From assembly GCA_037367405.1 (NCBI GenBank), contig JAZKJV010002956.1, positions 868,001 to 932,000 on the forward strand: a stretch of 64,000 nucleotides of DNA, read 5' to 3'. A program made the position numbers and the translations under genes. Each line of letters opens with the position of its first letter. Position 1 is the first letter of the stretch. Of this stretch, positions 24,114 through 37,534 are shown one piece after another. The notes below the pieces were generated by a model. That model was not told where the DNA came from. It saw only the letters and a list, made by a program, of their open reading frames with translations, and made no database searches. This stretch comes from Ottelia alismoides (lineage: Eukaryota > Streptophyta > Magnoliopsida > Alismatales > Hydrocharitaceae).

Positions 24114-27100
24114 TCAGAACCATTCAGGTACAATCTTTAAACCCATACTCATTACATGCTGGTCAAAAACCTTCTGTGTCAGAGGTTTGGTAAGAGGATC
24201 AGCAACGTTGTCGGCAGAGGCCACCTTGGTGATGATGATGTCACCACGCTTTTGTATCTCCCGAATGATGTGGTATTTCCTTTCCACGTGCTTGCTCTTT
24301 TGATGCCATCTGGGTTCCTTTGCCTGGGCAATGGCTCCCGTGTTATCGCAGAGTAACGGGATGGGAGTATCAGAGGAAACTACGCCAAGCTCCAGCACGA
24401 ACTTGCGCAACCACACCGCCGCCTTCGCAGCATCCGATGCGGCAATGTATTCGGCTTCCGTTGTTGAATCTGCAGTAGTGTCCTGCTTCTTGCTTCTCCA
24501 GCTCACAGCACCACCATTCAACAAGAACACGAACCCCGATGTCGACTTTCGATCATCTACATCCGATTGGAAGTCAGAATCTGTATATCCCAAGACTTGG
24601 AGATCACCATCTCCATAGACCAAGATGTAATCTTGCGTCCGTCTTAGATATTTGAATATGTTCTTTACTGCATTCCAGTGTTGTTCTCCATAGCAGGATT
24701 GGTAACGACTTACCACTCCCACTGCATGGCAGATATCTGGCCTAGTGCACATCATGGCATACATTAAGCTTCCTACGGCTGATGCATAAGGACATCCAGC
24801 CATGGCCTTCTTTTCCTCAACACTTTGAGGAGCCATTCCTTTAGACAGGTGGATACCATGTCTTAAGGGTAGGAATCCTTTCTTTGAACTATCCATACGG
24901 AATCGTTCAAGAATCTTCTTAATGTATCCATGTTGTGACAATCCCAAAATCCTCTTTTCTCGGTTTCTGAACAGCTTCAGGCCTAAGATATAAGAGGCTT
25001 CTCCAAGATCTTTCATCTCAAAGGTATGGGATAGCCAAATCTTTACACTGGTCATCATCCCTGTATCATTCCCAATGATAAGGATGTCATCTACATAAAG
25101 CACGATGAACACAACGGCGCTCCCACTAAGCTTCTTGTATACACAAGGTTCATCAGGATTCTGCACAAAATCATAACTCTTTATGGTTTCGTCAAATCTG
25201 ATGTTCCAACTACGAGAAGCTTGCTTGAGCCCATAGATGGATTTCTTCAGCTTGCATGCTTTACCATCCTCAGTCATGAAGCCCTAGGGCTGCTCCATGT
25301 AGATATCCTCCTCGAGGTATCCATTGAGGAAAGCCATCTTGACGTCCATCTGCCAGATGTCGTAGTCAAGATATGCAGCTATAGCTAGCAATGTCCGGAT
25401 GGATTTAAGCATAGCCACAGGAGAGAATGTCTCATCGTAGTCGATGCCTTCTCTCTGTGTGTAGCCCTTGGCCACGAGCCGTGCTTTGAAAGTCTCTACT
25501 TTCCCATCAGGTCCCCTCTTTCTCTTGAAGATCCATTTACACCCAATGGGTTTTACCCCTTTAGGTGGATCCTCTAGGGTCCATACACCATTCTTATGCA
25601 TGGAGTCAATTTCTGACTTCATTGCTAGCATCCATCTATCCATGTCTTGATCCGCGAGTGCTTCATCAAATGAAGTAGGATCAATGTCAGTTTCACCTGA
25701 CACATGGAATCCATACCTTTCAGGTGGTGCAACCACCCTCGAACTCCTTCGAAGAGGTATGGGTGTTTCATCTTTATTTATCTCTTCTGTTTCTGGTCTA
25801 GGAAGTTCAGAATCCTCAGGGGATTCAAAGAATTCCTCTACTTCATTGTTGTCTTGACCTTTATGGAAATCATTCTCCAGAAACTTCACATCTCTAGAAA
25901 CAAAAACCTTTTGGGTCTCAGGGTCATAAAGTTGGTATCCAATACCATCTTTAACATACCCAATGAAGTAGCACTCACGAGAGCGAGATTCTAGCTTACT
26001 TGCGTCTACGTTCTTCGCATAGACCAAGCAACCCCAAACCCTCAAGTGATTAACACTAGGTTTGGTTCCATACCATAGCTCATGAGGAGTCTTAGGCACG
26101 GATTTGCTAGGAATCTTATTCAGGATATATATTGCAGTCTCTACTGCATATCCCCAGAAACTAAGAGGTAAATTTGCTTTATTCATCATTGATCGGACCA
26201 TGTCCATGATGGTCCTGTTGCGTCTTTCAGCAACACCATTTAGTTGGGGAGTTCCAGGAGGAGTGAGATTGGAAACAATTCCATTCTCCTTAAGGTATTC
26301 CTTGAATTCATCTGATAGGTACTCGCCACCTCGATCAGATCGAATCCGTTTAATCTTCCTATCGGTTTGGTTCTCAACCAAAGCCTTGAATTCTTTGAAC
26401 TTTTCAAAGGTTTCAGACTTATGACGTAGTAGGAAGATAAACCCGTATCGCGAATGGTCATTGATAAACGTCAAATAATATCGGTATCCATTTCGAGTCG
26501 CGGTACTGAAGGGACCACATACATCGGTATGTATTAGGTCAATAATACCTTCGCATCTCGTAACCTTGTTACGGAAAGGCGTCCTAGTCATTTTGCCCTG
26601 TATTCAATGTTTGCAAGTGGGCAGAGGTTGAACCTGTAGAAAATCTAGAGGTCCATCCTTTATCAATCTATTGATCCTATCAACAGACAAATGACCAAGC
26701 CTTTGATGCCATATCTCATTTGAGATATTTTTATCCTCTCTGGATCTTTTAGGGTTTTTATTAGTGGTTGTCACATTCATAATACATTTATCAATGCACA
26801 ATTCATAGAGTCCACCAGAAGTCAAAACACCATCCGCAATATATTTATCATAACGACTTATGACTAATTTATTACAGAAAAGGAAAGTATATCCGCTTCT
26901 AACAAGCTTAGATACAGATATCAAGTTCCTTCTGACTTCAGGTACATAAAGACATTCTTTAAGTATAAGGACTCTTCCACTAGATAATGATAGTCTACAA
27001 GTCCTGACGGCTACTGCTGCAACACTTGCATCAGATCCCATCTGGATGACTATCTCCCCTTCCTCAAGATTCCTAGTTTCCTGAAACAAATGCAACAAAT

Positions 27101-28029
27101 TGCATACATGAACAGAAGCACCAGAATCTACAACCCAACTTCCTTCTCGTCCAACGAGAAAGCTAGTTTCAATGATGAAAGTAGATTTCATACCTGCTGG
27201 GGCTTTACCTTTGTCTGAGGATTTCAGGTAATCTGGGCAGTTACGCTTCCAGTGCCCCGGCTTCTTGCAGTGATGACAGACGTCGGTTTTCTTCGACGCC
27301 ATGAGAGTGGATGCATTGGAAGAAGAGGCAACACTTTGTCCCTTCTTCTTTCTCTTCTGGGCCGGGCCCTTCCGAGAACCATGCTTCCGACCGCGCTTCC
27401 CTTTGACCTGTGCAACCATTGCACTGCCACTGGGACCATCCTTCTTCATCACGTCCTCTGCGGACTTTAATGCAGCAAGGAGAGCAGCATTTGTCAATTC
27501 CAACTTGTTCATGTGGAATGACACTACAAAGTTATTAAAAGACTTGGGCAATGACAGCAGAATGAAGTCAGCTTGCATGTCTGCATCCATCGTTGCCCCA
27601 AGAGTCTCCAGCTCCGACAAGTACCCAAACATTTTGAGTACATGTTCACGGACCGAAGTCCCTTCCTGCATTCTACAGCGAATGAGGTCTTTCATAACAT
27701 TGTACCGCTGAGTGCGGTTAATGTCACCAAACATATCCTTAAGATTCTGCATTATATCCTGACAGGTATTCATCTCCACATGTTGCTTCCAGAACATTGG
27801 AGAGAGAACCTAGGATATAGCACCTAGCCAAGACATGATCTTCATCATACTTGTCATTAAATGCTTTTTCTTCCTTGGACTTAGGGTTCTCAAGCTTGTC
27901 CTCGGATAGCACATAACTAATGCGCTCAGCAGAGAGAACAAGCTCCAAATTTCGGATCCAATCCGAGTAATTTGGGCCGGTCAATTGGTTGACCTCAAGA
28001 AGCCTACTAAGTGGGTTCAAAGACTTCAT
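24114..28029 (-). pseudogene. Element F: gag-pol polyprotein (Ty1/copia), three lesions
   Basis: It starts at MKSLNPLSRLLEVNQ (28029) and ends with a TGA at 24116-24114. Domains in copia order are gag (about 27990-27480), zinc knuckle CHHCKKPGHWKRNC (near 27250), protease VVDSGA (near 27140), integrase with HQRLGHLS (near 26700), a core with HTDVCGPF and an E in VAERRNRT, reverse transcriptase with YVDD (near 25090), and RNase H with DSTTEAEYIA. Three lesions are visible. A frame change lies near 27786, consistent with the total length being one base over a multiple of three. A TGA lies at 26606-26604 where the second Cys of the integrase zinc finger is expected. A TAG lies at 25286-25284 where Glu is usual. 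The RNase H motifs are closest to what I know of Tork/TAR-type copia. Confidence 0.93.
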
Positions 28030-29756
28030 TTTCTGAAATTAAGAATGCACTATATTAGAATATAGAAATATATATTCAAATTTATGATATTTGATTAAGG
28101 TATTTTAAATCAAATTATTCTTGTATTGTCGACTTTGAAAGTTCATTCCCTTAATCACTTTCAAAGTAAGAGATATACTTACCGCTATATCTCTGGCAAG
28201 AATTGGGATCTCCTCTTTATCATTGTCACATCCCAATAATATGAGAATCTGTGACTCCAATAAAGAAAAGCAGGAACTCATTCCAATTTGCAAGTCCAAC
28301 TTGCAATTTCCCAATTCGGTCTTTAACACCCGAGCCCACCACCCCTAAGGCGATGTTGACCCGTTGTTAATTGAATCAACCGTCAACAGGAATAGTACTC
28401 GCTATGCGCAATCCAATATCGCCCCAATAATATGAGGATCCGATATTGGGGTCACTACGCATACGGTCTTACTCTTTCGAGAAGCAAAGAGCCCGATCCA
28501 GATGCGCTTGCACACGGGAGCTGTCACTTCGGACAGGCGTCTCCCATATGCAATCCCTGGCGACGAAACTCTTCGCCTTGACGGGAGACCATGGATGTCA
28601 CTTATGTGATCCTCCATCTTCATATTCAAATTTTAATTAATTATCGTGAATCACATTCACATAATTAATTCTTCCAAGGGAATTAATAACTCTAATCATA
28701 TTAGAGTATTTCAATTGGACATAATCAATTTAATCATATTAAATTAATTATCAATCCAATTCAATCAATCAAACTTGATTATTTTACTTGAATACATATA
28801 TGGTAATATCTCAAAATACGTATTAATTCGAATTTTAATAATTAGGAAAAAAATACATCTTAATCCCTCGGACATTATCCCGGCCCTAGTCGCTGTCATG
28901 GCCAGTACCGACGAGAGTGGGACGGACCACATACGTTGCAACCCGCAACCCCAATGCTCTCCGACTAGGCACCATATCCGCCTCGGGAAAGGATAATGCC
29001 AAATTGATTAATTTGTACTTGAGATTATCATCGGTTTTTCAACCGAAATTGTACCATATAGTAATAATCAAAACATTTTTGATTATAAGGAAATTTGCTA
29101 GACAAATTCCCAAATCCTATTCAAGCATCAAGTTTGAAGATTGTTGTTTCCTATTTATGATTTAGATCACATCTTAATCAATTAATTGGTTGGGGCCATG
29201 TCAATTAGGCAAATAATCATGTCTCAATATTTCACAAATATTATTCAAGATTATTTCACGAAATTAACAATTAATTTCACTAATTGACAATCACTTGGTT
29301 CTAGATTAGGAATGCAATTTCAGTATAGACCCCTATTCACTAAAATTGGCATATCTCAATCAATTTAAATCCAAATTAAGCAAACTCAATTTTCATAGAT
29401 TGCTAACTTGATTTACAACAGAACCTAAGTGGATTTGCACGCATTTCGAGGCAGATGATAACAGTAATTAACTCTTTAATCATGTTAAAATCTATTGTTC
29501 CCGCAACAGTGCATACATGTCCATTAAAACAACCATAACTAGAGCATACGAAATCCGATTTACGCAAACTCAGTTCCTATGGTTTCCTTATTTAATGGGG
29601 AAAAAAATCCAAGTTTTAAATTCGTGTTTAAACGATTTAAACAGTGCCGAATTTATTTACTAAACAGATCTGCGAAATCAAATGCGATGAAAACTTTCGC
29701 GACCTAAACGAACCCAAGTCGTCCTCGGTTTTTCGAATCATATTCGAAACCGTCGA
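28030..29756 (-). other. Element F: 5' leader, non-coding, hairpin-rich
   Basis: There is no credible ORF in this 1.7-kb leader. Perfect inverted repeats continue as in the LTR: 28132-28167 (11-bp arms, 14-base loop), 28288-28306 (8, CCA), 28689-28707 (8, CAT) and 28727-28745 (8, CAT). The part near the primer site (29000-29750) has fewer. Confidence 0.7.
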
Positions 29757-29772
29757 CCTGGCTCTGATACCA
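29757..29772 (-). promoter_or_regulatory. Element F: primer binding site, initiator tRNA-Met
   Basis: The minus strand reads TGGTATCAGAGCCAGG, the classic plant tRNA-iMet primer site. It lies two bases from the LTR edge at 29775 and fixes the orientation as minus. Confidence 0.95.
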
Positions 29773-30336
29773 CTTGAAGGATATTGAGAAATCCTCAAGC
29801 GCATCACGGAAGCGTGATCGTCGTATCGAATACGACGAAGAACGACTAGTCGTACTAGTTGTTCGGAGCAGCGGAATTTTAATATTTTTAAACCGATGAA
29901 ACCACATGATCCGAGAACCATTCTCAAATCGTTTCATCTATAACCACATCAAGTATAATGCAATACCTCTTGAAGCGTGGTTGATCAAGTCTCTACGAAA
30001 AGAGACCTCCTGTCTCAAGTCCGATCGTCGGAGTAACGGCTTGCGAGCGCGGAGATGAGTCGCGGTGTCCTCGCAATCCAAGTTGATCCAAGCGCGGTTG
30101 CTCCTGATCTCGTCGCACGAGATCAAACGTCTCCTTCGTGAGTGAAGCACTCCAAGAAGACAAAGAACCGCAGAGAGTCGAAGCGGCAGCACGATGGCGC
30201 GGGCGTCGACGTTTCTCTCCACCAAGGTGGACGGCCACCAAGAAGAGAGGGAGAGAAGGGCTGTCGTGTATATGAGAAAGAGAGAGAGTTTGTGATACAA
30301 TAGCATGTGTAAAAGAGAGAGCCAAGAATGCCTCTC

Positions 30337-30344
30337 TATTTATA
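30337..30344 (-). promoter_or_regulatory. Element F: TATA box in 5' LTR
   Basis: TATAAATA on the minus strand, identical to the box in the other LTR. Transcripts would start about 30 bp downstream and run toward the primer site at 29772. Confidence 0.6.
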
Positions 30345-32146
30345 GGGTTTTGGGATCCATGGATCTCAATCCATGGGACACATAGAATCAATGGATGAGA
30401 TTGATTTATGTTCATCCAATGGCTAAGATTGTTGTTGTCAAAAGCAACAAATTTAGATCAAAATATATTTGATAAAATCAAATATAATTCACTCCTAAAT
30501 TAACCCAACAAATAAGGAGAGAGGACACATGGAGATTTCATCTCCATGTGCCTTCCATGTAGGCGCACACCCACTCCAATTAGGAGTGGTGTGCCGTCCA
30601 TGCATGGATTGCATGGAGATTGCAATCTCCATGAGATTGCAAATCTCCATGTAATCTCTCTTATTTATTTGCAACAAAATTATTTGGGTTTTATTTCTCA
30701 AAAAATAATTCACAATTATCTTTGAGAATATTGCAATCTTGCCATGGAAAAATTGTGAATCATATTCACAACCCAAAACAACATGTAATTCATATTGTTA
30801 ATTAATTACACAATGTGTATCCAATACACATCATAATTAATCAACACATATAAATTATAAGTAACTCTCTCTAATACATTATAAATCACATTTATAATAT
30901 ATCATGAATAATTGGATATCTCTATCCACATTATTCTTATCCAAACTAATTAAATCACATTTAATCATATTGGATAATTTCTCATACATCATGATAATTA
31001 AAACACTTTTAATTATCAAGTTCTCTTTGCTTAGATCTTATGGAATTGTTCTTAAACCATTTAAGAACAATGCTATTTCTCCTCAGATAATTGGAGATAA
31101 GGACAGGGCGATTGTATTGTTCCACGTATAGTGACTTGGATGTTGAGATCGTATCTCAAATCCAGATCCTATGGACCTCCCACTGATGCTTGATCAAATC
31201 AAGACCGTAGACTTAATCTTCTCATTGCATCTGAATCTCATTCAGATCAATGTCCAGTTCATGGACTAAGATTAGGTCACTTCTCTAATGAGAGGAGTCA
31301 CTAAAATCCAAACCTGTTTCATCACTCCCTCGGAATGGAAGCGTCATGGTTATACAATCGTATATGATCAAATCACCCTTCAGGTATTCCTAATACCTGC
31401 ACATCCTACATACTGGAAGACTCATGATCATCCTGAAGATAAAGATCACTTTTACACTGTCATCTTCAGGGCTAGATCATTAAGTTTCTCAATCTTGGTT
31501 ATTGGGATTTGGTATAGATCATATGCTTTCACAAAGCATATATCTTACCTTCAAATTCATGTCATGCTTCCAAAGCACGACGACCATGCATGGAATTTGT
31601 TCAGTCCCAATACCTCATGAGTGAGCTCATGTCTCCCGGTTCACAAGTGAACCTGTATGATCCCTTTGAGAGATCGTATTACTCATATGTCCTTACATGC
31701 ACACCAGCTCGCCGGTATATAGACCTTGATTAGGTCATCAACCTATTGGTCTGCCAAATGTACATACTCAGACATATAGCAATACATCTGTCTCTAGTCA
31801 GAGGATGCATGCCTATGTTGTGACAGTATTCAACATAGGTCTTTGGTTATCTCGATCTCGTCAAGTCAACCCACTGACTTGACTAACCTGACACCTCTGA
31901 ATCACTATTCCCATGCAGAGGACCTGCATCAAGAGGTCAGTCAGATATCAGTCATAAGAGATAGGATTGCCATCTCCTACTCAGACTGGAGATCATCACT
32001 TTAATGATCATTTGATGATGCTTGATGAGTCCTCTATCTAACTCCTTATATATTCATCCAAGCATCAGCCTCTATGATCCATCCAATGAATCAACAGCTG
32101 TATGATCATCAAGTTGGCCATGGTACATAACCCTTATTGTACAGAG

Positions 32147-32151
32147 GGACC
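32147..32151. repeat. Target-site duplication of element B, left copy (GGACC)
   Basis: GGACC precedes TGATGACGCACC here and follows ATTCATCA at 49601-49605. The uninterrupted F LTR at 23964-23975 shows the empty site with one GGACC. Confidence 0.95.
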
Positions 32152-35100
32152 TGATGACGCACCTGACAATCGGGTTAAGTATGTAAATAAAATGGTCGTT
32201 GTGACCCAAATCACCAAGCGCGGTCAATCGAGAAAAATTGATAAAAACCACTCAGAAAATCAAGAAATTCAATGTAAGCGGTCTTCGCTATTCTTTTTAC
32301 CTGGTATAGCGATCCAGGGTCGAACACAAGGAGCACGATTGAAAAACTATGTAGTCAAATTTCAGAGAAGCTAATTTTTAGTGGTTTTTGATTTTTTATA
32401 ATTTTTTAGAATTTTTAATATGTGAAGGAAAATAAAGAAAGTATAAACAAGCACACTTGAGCAATTTATTTAACACACCAAAAATCAAGCAAAAATTCAA
32501 GAAAAATTGTTTTTATGCTTTTTGGGATTTTAAGTGTTTTTGGTGAATTTTTGGGGTTTTTATGACGGGTAATATATTTTCTAAAAATCACACAATGCAA
32601 AGAGGGGAAGGTACTGTCCAGCAAGGCTTAAGACCCAAAAATAAAATACTTAAGGATCTTAAAAAGCCCTGGAGGTAATTTTCCTGTGATCTAGGAAGAA
32701 TAAGGAAAATTTTGGCACCTTAATTATTGTTTTTGGATTTTTCAATTAATTATTACAATTTTTATGGGTTTTTAGGGGTTTTTCAATTTTTAAGGTTTTT
32801 AAGTGATGAAAAATAGCCAAACTTGGCTAGAAAATCAAACAACACACATGAAACAGTAACTAATTTTTATAGGATTTTTCAAGGGGTTTTTATATTTTTT
32901 TGGTATTTTCAAACCTAGACAGTAGCTAAAAAGTAGGTTTTGAATTTTTTAAAAATACTCAACGAAATCAAAAATGTCCTCAAAAATCCCTAAAATTCCC
33001 ACACCATGGCAGGAGCCATGTGTCAAAATCTCATGGAATTTGGAGGTAATTTGATATTTTATTCAAAAATGAAAAGGGGGTACAGTGCACAGGGACGTAA
33101 GTGCAAATACCCGAGGATCTGGGGGCCCAGGTGCAAAATACCCAGCAAGTCACGCACGTGGCGCGTGGCTGGGGCACTCAGGGGCCTCTTTGTAATAAAA
33201 ACCCACTCCTGGGACCTTTTGGTAACTGGTACCAAAAAGTCCGAGGGTACGGGTGCAAAAAGCCCACTAAAATCCGCACATGTCCAATAAAAACGCTCAC
33301 AGGGGCACAACTGCAAATACCATAAAATATTTCTTCATTTCATAAAAACCCAGATCTACAGGATAAAAGATGTAAAAAGCCCAACTAAACACGTGACGAA
33401 GCACGTGGTCACATACACACAGGGGCATACATGCAAATAAAACTAAGCATAAGGTCCATCATGCAATTTACCCTACGTAAATAAAGTTCTAAAAATATTT
33501 ACAGGACTAGGACGAAAAAGACAAACTAAGAGGGGGGCCTAAGTAATTTACCCCTTTATTCGTTGACGGCCAGATGCGCGCCACGTGGTGGATCCAACGG
33601 CTCGGGACGGCGGGCGCTCTTCTTCGGTGTCTCTTGGGCTCGATCGACGGTGGAGGCGAGGACACGTGGAAGATCTCACGGTGCTGGGCTCCGGTGCCTC
33701 TCTCCTCTGCTGCAACGGTCCGGATGAGCTCCTCAGATAGATCGACGGCTGCTGCTCCTCGAGGAATGGATGGCTGAGATCAAAACTGGAGCGGAGGCGT
33801 CATCGGATGGTTCTGGAGGATGATGGAAGAACTTCGGCGCCGGCGAACTTCGCCGGCCTCCTGCGTGAGCTGCACTCCTCCTCAGCTGCTCCTGATGATC
33901 GGAACGGGTCCGCGGTGAAGCCCCGCAGCTGATGGTATTGTCCGATAGCCCAGCCGAGCCCTGGAGGGGCTCCGGCGAGGCTGGCGGCGCGAAGCTTCTG
34001 GCTGGAATGTAAGGGGGGCTCAAACGCCTCCCTTTGGACCTGCAAAGCAAACAGAAAGCTTCGCGGGTCGAGGGCAAAGTGCCTCGACCCAAGAAAGCGA
34101 AGTGAAGGTGGCTGGTGGGTCGGGGCGAAGGAGCTCCGGCGAGCGACGGGTGATGGAGCTCGACTCCCAGCTCCGGGGCGAGCTGGGTTGAGTGAAAGTG
34201 CGAAGAATGTGCGTGAGAAAGTGGTGAAGGTGATAGGGTGCTCCGATGATCGAGATATTGAGCGAGATGGCCGGAATCAGGGAAGCACGTCGGACGGTCG
34301 ATTTGGGCGAAATCCAAAATTAGGCGAAATGGAAGGGCGAAAAGATTACCTGGGCGAAGGGGAAGACTGTGCTGGAGTGTGGCTAACTCCCGGTCGTAGC
34401 CTCGAAGGGCGTCAAGGCCTGAGGCTCGAGCTCCTGCAAGCGGCGGAGCAACGGCGGCGCGAAGCTGCCGGATCGATGGTCGGGGCACCCTCTCCTCACT
34501 GCAACAGGGGCAAACGCGAGCTGTCACCTCGGTGATCACCCTGGAGGTCACGGGAATGAGAATGGCGAGCCAAAGATGAGGCGCGGAGGCGGCGGAGGGA
34601 ATTCTATATATAAGTGCAGGCCCGATTAGGGTTAGGCGACGACGGCTAAGGAAGGCATGGATTTCGCGACAAAGAATCTGGCGAGGGATACGGATGATCG
34701 GCGAAGAATCCGGGCACGGGGTTTGCGTGGGCGACAGTCTGGAGACGCGTGGAAAATTCGGCAAAGGCGGGGCGGAGCGCATCTTCCAGAAAAGGAAGGA
34801 GTCCGCGGGGGAGTTGACCGGGGTCAACAATCCCCCGTGGACCAATCAGGAGCTGCCACGTAATCGAATTTTTTGTTTATTTAATTTAAGGTAGAAAAAT
34901 GCCGAATTAAGAAAAACTTAAAACATGAAATATTTTTCTTTTATTTTTTTCTATTTTTTGGTGATTTTTAATTAATTTTTGGAAATAAAAATAGGGTAGC
35001 TATATATATAGGTATATGTACACTATATAGATTTTAATTTTTGAATTTTTTTATTTGTTATTTTTGTGTATTTTTATGCCCATTTTATATTTTATTTATT

Positions 35101-35792
35101 TACATCATGAAATGAAGAACAACATGGTATTTTTATTTTATTTTAATTATTTATATTCATAGGTTAAATAAATAGTTATATACATTTATATACATGGTAT
35201 ATACACTGTATTTTTGTATTTTTAATTTTGTAATTTTTATTTGATTTTTGTTTTGTTTCTTTTTATTTATTTTATTTACAAAATATGCCATAGAATATTT
35301 ACAAAAAGTTTAGAAAATAAATACATTTATTTTTAGGGTTAAATAAATAAGGAATGATGATCTATACACATGGTGAAAGGGCATTTTTGAATATTTTTTT
35401 TTGATTTTTTAAATTTTTATTTTGTTTTTTAATAGTCTCTAAATATACACAGAATATGTACAAGCATATTTTTGGGTGAGGAAAATATAATTTTATTTAT
35501 TTACAGAAGTATATACACATGAGCTCCTATCTCCCTCTACTTTGTCTTTTATGCGATCAGGCCCATGCTGAGCCCTCCCTTGGGTCAAGTTGCTCAATAT
35601 TTATTCTAAATATTTCCCTCTTTTTCGTTTTACTCTTTATTCTTTTATTTTTGCACAAAAACATGCTAATTACAGGTTTTTACACAATGCATGCTTTTGG
35701 TAATTATTTGTATTTACACATATCTACATGTATTTGCAAAGGTTTTTGTAGCTATAATATAAGAATAAAGAGTGATGAATGGGTATTCATCA
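32152..35792 (-). repeat. Element B: 3' LTR (3,641 bp)
   Basis: It runs from TGATGACGCACC to ATTCATCA. In element orientation it starts TGATGAAT-ACCC-ATTCATCA. It differs from the copy at 45958-49600 by roughly 30 changes counted by eye, about 0.8%. The part 33560-34860 is GC-rich and carries an open frame of 370 codons (33733-34845), which is judged a chance ORF. A stretch at 33080-33470 repeats a loose phrase of a GGGG-containing block followed by TGCAAA. Five CACGTG sites are seen (33155, 33390, 33402, 33582, 33663). Confidence 0.95.
34604..34614 (-). promoter_or_regulatory. Element B: TATA box in 3' LTR
   Basis: The minus strand reads CTTATATATAG, about 1.18 kb into the LTR ahead of the GC-rich part. 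The same box is at 48411-48421 in the 5' LTR. Confidence 0.6.
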
Positions 35793-35808
35793 CCCCCCTA
35801 TGCTTAAC
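35793..35808 (-). promoter_or_regulatory. Element B: polypurine tract
   Basis: The minus strand reads TTAAGCATAGGGGGG directly before the LTR start TGATGAAT. It is close to the tract of A. Confidence 0.85.
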
Positions 35809-37381
35809 TTTGCTAGTCCCTTAGCAAACACTTATTTGAAAAAGAAGTGAAAAAGAAAGAAAAAAAGAAAAAGAAAAAGAAAAAGAGGATGTACATGGAT
35901 CAAGGTTGATTTATTAAACTTTCCTTCATTAAATTGAAATATGGAGCTCGATCAGATCTTTGGATTATTAATGTGTCGGAACCTTACTTAGACTTAAGCT
36001 TAAAACTCAACAGCCTCCAAGTTTTACCAATCTATGGGCAAGACTCCTCAATAAACCAGGTCAGAACAAGTCTACATACACAAACTCTAATGACCATGAA
36101 TCTTTCCGTGCGGTGTAAGTGATATGTGGCTCCCCACCTCAGAAGTAACAAAGAAACAACCTCCCTCAACCTGGTAACTCTAATGCCTCGGTCTAGCAAC
36201 TCTTTCCTCGAGAAGCGGGGTATTCCCTTCTAAGTTCAAGTGCAACCGGCTCAAGAAGAGGGGGTAGAAGTATAGAGTTTTGGAAGCTTAGCCAGTGTAG
36301 CTAAGTCTCCCGCTGCAAGCTTCATGAGATGTAACATTGATACCATAAGCTTTTGCTTTATTTGACTATGTATACTCCGGTGGGGTTATTAAATTTTCAA
36401 TCCGACCCACCACTTTTTTGGAGTTCTTTTTGCATTTTTGCATATTTTTTTTAAGAACTTCTGTACAACGTATCTACATGGTGCAGCATATAAGAAATTT
36501 TCCCCTTGAGCTAGTAGACTATCCCTCTTTTGAAGCTTTATTGCAACCCACAGCTTCTGTCTTTAGCTTTCAACACCACTAGACCAAGTTGAGGTGCACT
36601 TCCTTCACTATAAGAAGAAGAGAGGTTCCGCCTAAAAGTACTACCCTCATATGCTACCCCAAGCCAAAGGAAACTGCCTCCTCACCACCTCATCCATGGA
36701 GAGCCATGTGTAAGTGCAGGTGCAAGTCAAGCCATTGTCTCTAAGAGCCATGCGTGTGTTGTTAAGTGCTCTACTTAGGCTCATCAAGATGACATATGCT
36801 CATAGCCTAGTGGACTCAAAGAATTAAGTCCTTATGGACCTGAAAAGCCTTAACCCTAAGTCCTATAAGGTTCCTCTTAAAGTTAAGTGGATTAAGATCT
36901 TATTCAAGCTCCATTTCTCAATTTAATTCCAGGCTTAGTTTAAATGTCAACTCTCATCCAAGAAAAACTCTATACATATATTTACACAAGATGCTATTTA
37001 CACATATTTTACAATCATGCAAAATTTTTGAAAAATGTTTTGAAATCATGAATGAATGATGCATGAGGTGCAAGTTTTGCAAAATGATATTTACAAACAT
37101 TTACACAAGATATTTGCAAACTTTTGATTTTCAAAACATTTTGGAAAAATTTTGTACTATATACATAATTTTTGATACAAAATACTTACACAAACTTTAC
37201 ACAAAAGATTTTTGAAATCATTTGTACAAAAATACTTTATACACTAGCTATGTATGTGCAAGGATAAAAGAGGTTTATGTACATGAAAAATTTTTTAAAT
37301 TTTTGTGATTTTTAGCCATTTTATTTATTAACACACTCACACAAAGTACGAGTTATGGCTAAAGTATATATGAAATATATA

Positions 37382-37402
37382 CACCCCCCCTATACTTAGC
37401 TC
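37382..37402 (-). repeat. Element B: fourth, unpaired polypurine-tract copy
   Basis: On the minus strand this reads GCTAAGTATAGGGGGGG. It matches the right arm of the nearby hairpins without a left arm. A has a weaker copy near 14526. Confidence 0.6.
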
Positions 37403-37534
37403 GAACGATGTCCTCAGAGTGATCAAGAGCGATGAAGATGACATAACTCGTGCTTGGTATAGGGAAGTGAAAAGGAATGGATAAGTACAGAAATGAATAA
37501 ATGAATAGAATACGAGGAACTCGGTGGTTTCCCC

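Larger units (their letters stand above)
29775..32151 (-). repeat. Element F: 5' LTR, main part, interrupted by element B
   Basis: This is nearly identical to 21592-23971 and begins TGAAGGATATTG. It stops at the GGACC where B is inserted and resumes at 49606-49733. The two parts total about 2,505 bp. The hairpins of the other LTR are present. One stem (31564-31582) is damaged by two changes, and the stem at 31860-31883 by one. Confidence 0.93.

Noticed and set aside
33733..34845. 370-codon open frame on the minus strand inside the 3' LTR of B
   Set aside because: It lies in GC-rich LTR DNA, overlaps the TATA box, has no recognisable domain, and the corresponding frame in the sister LTR (47540-48652) is split by a stop.
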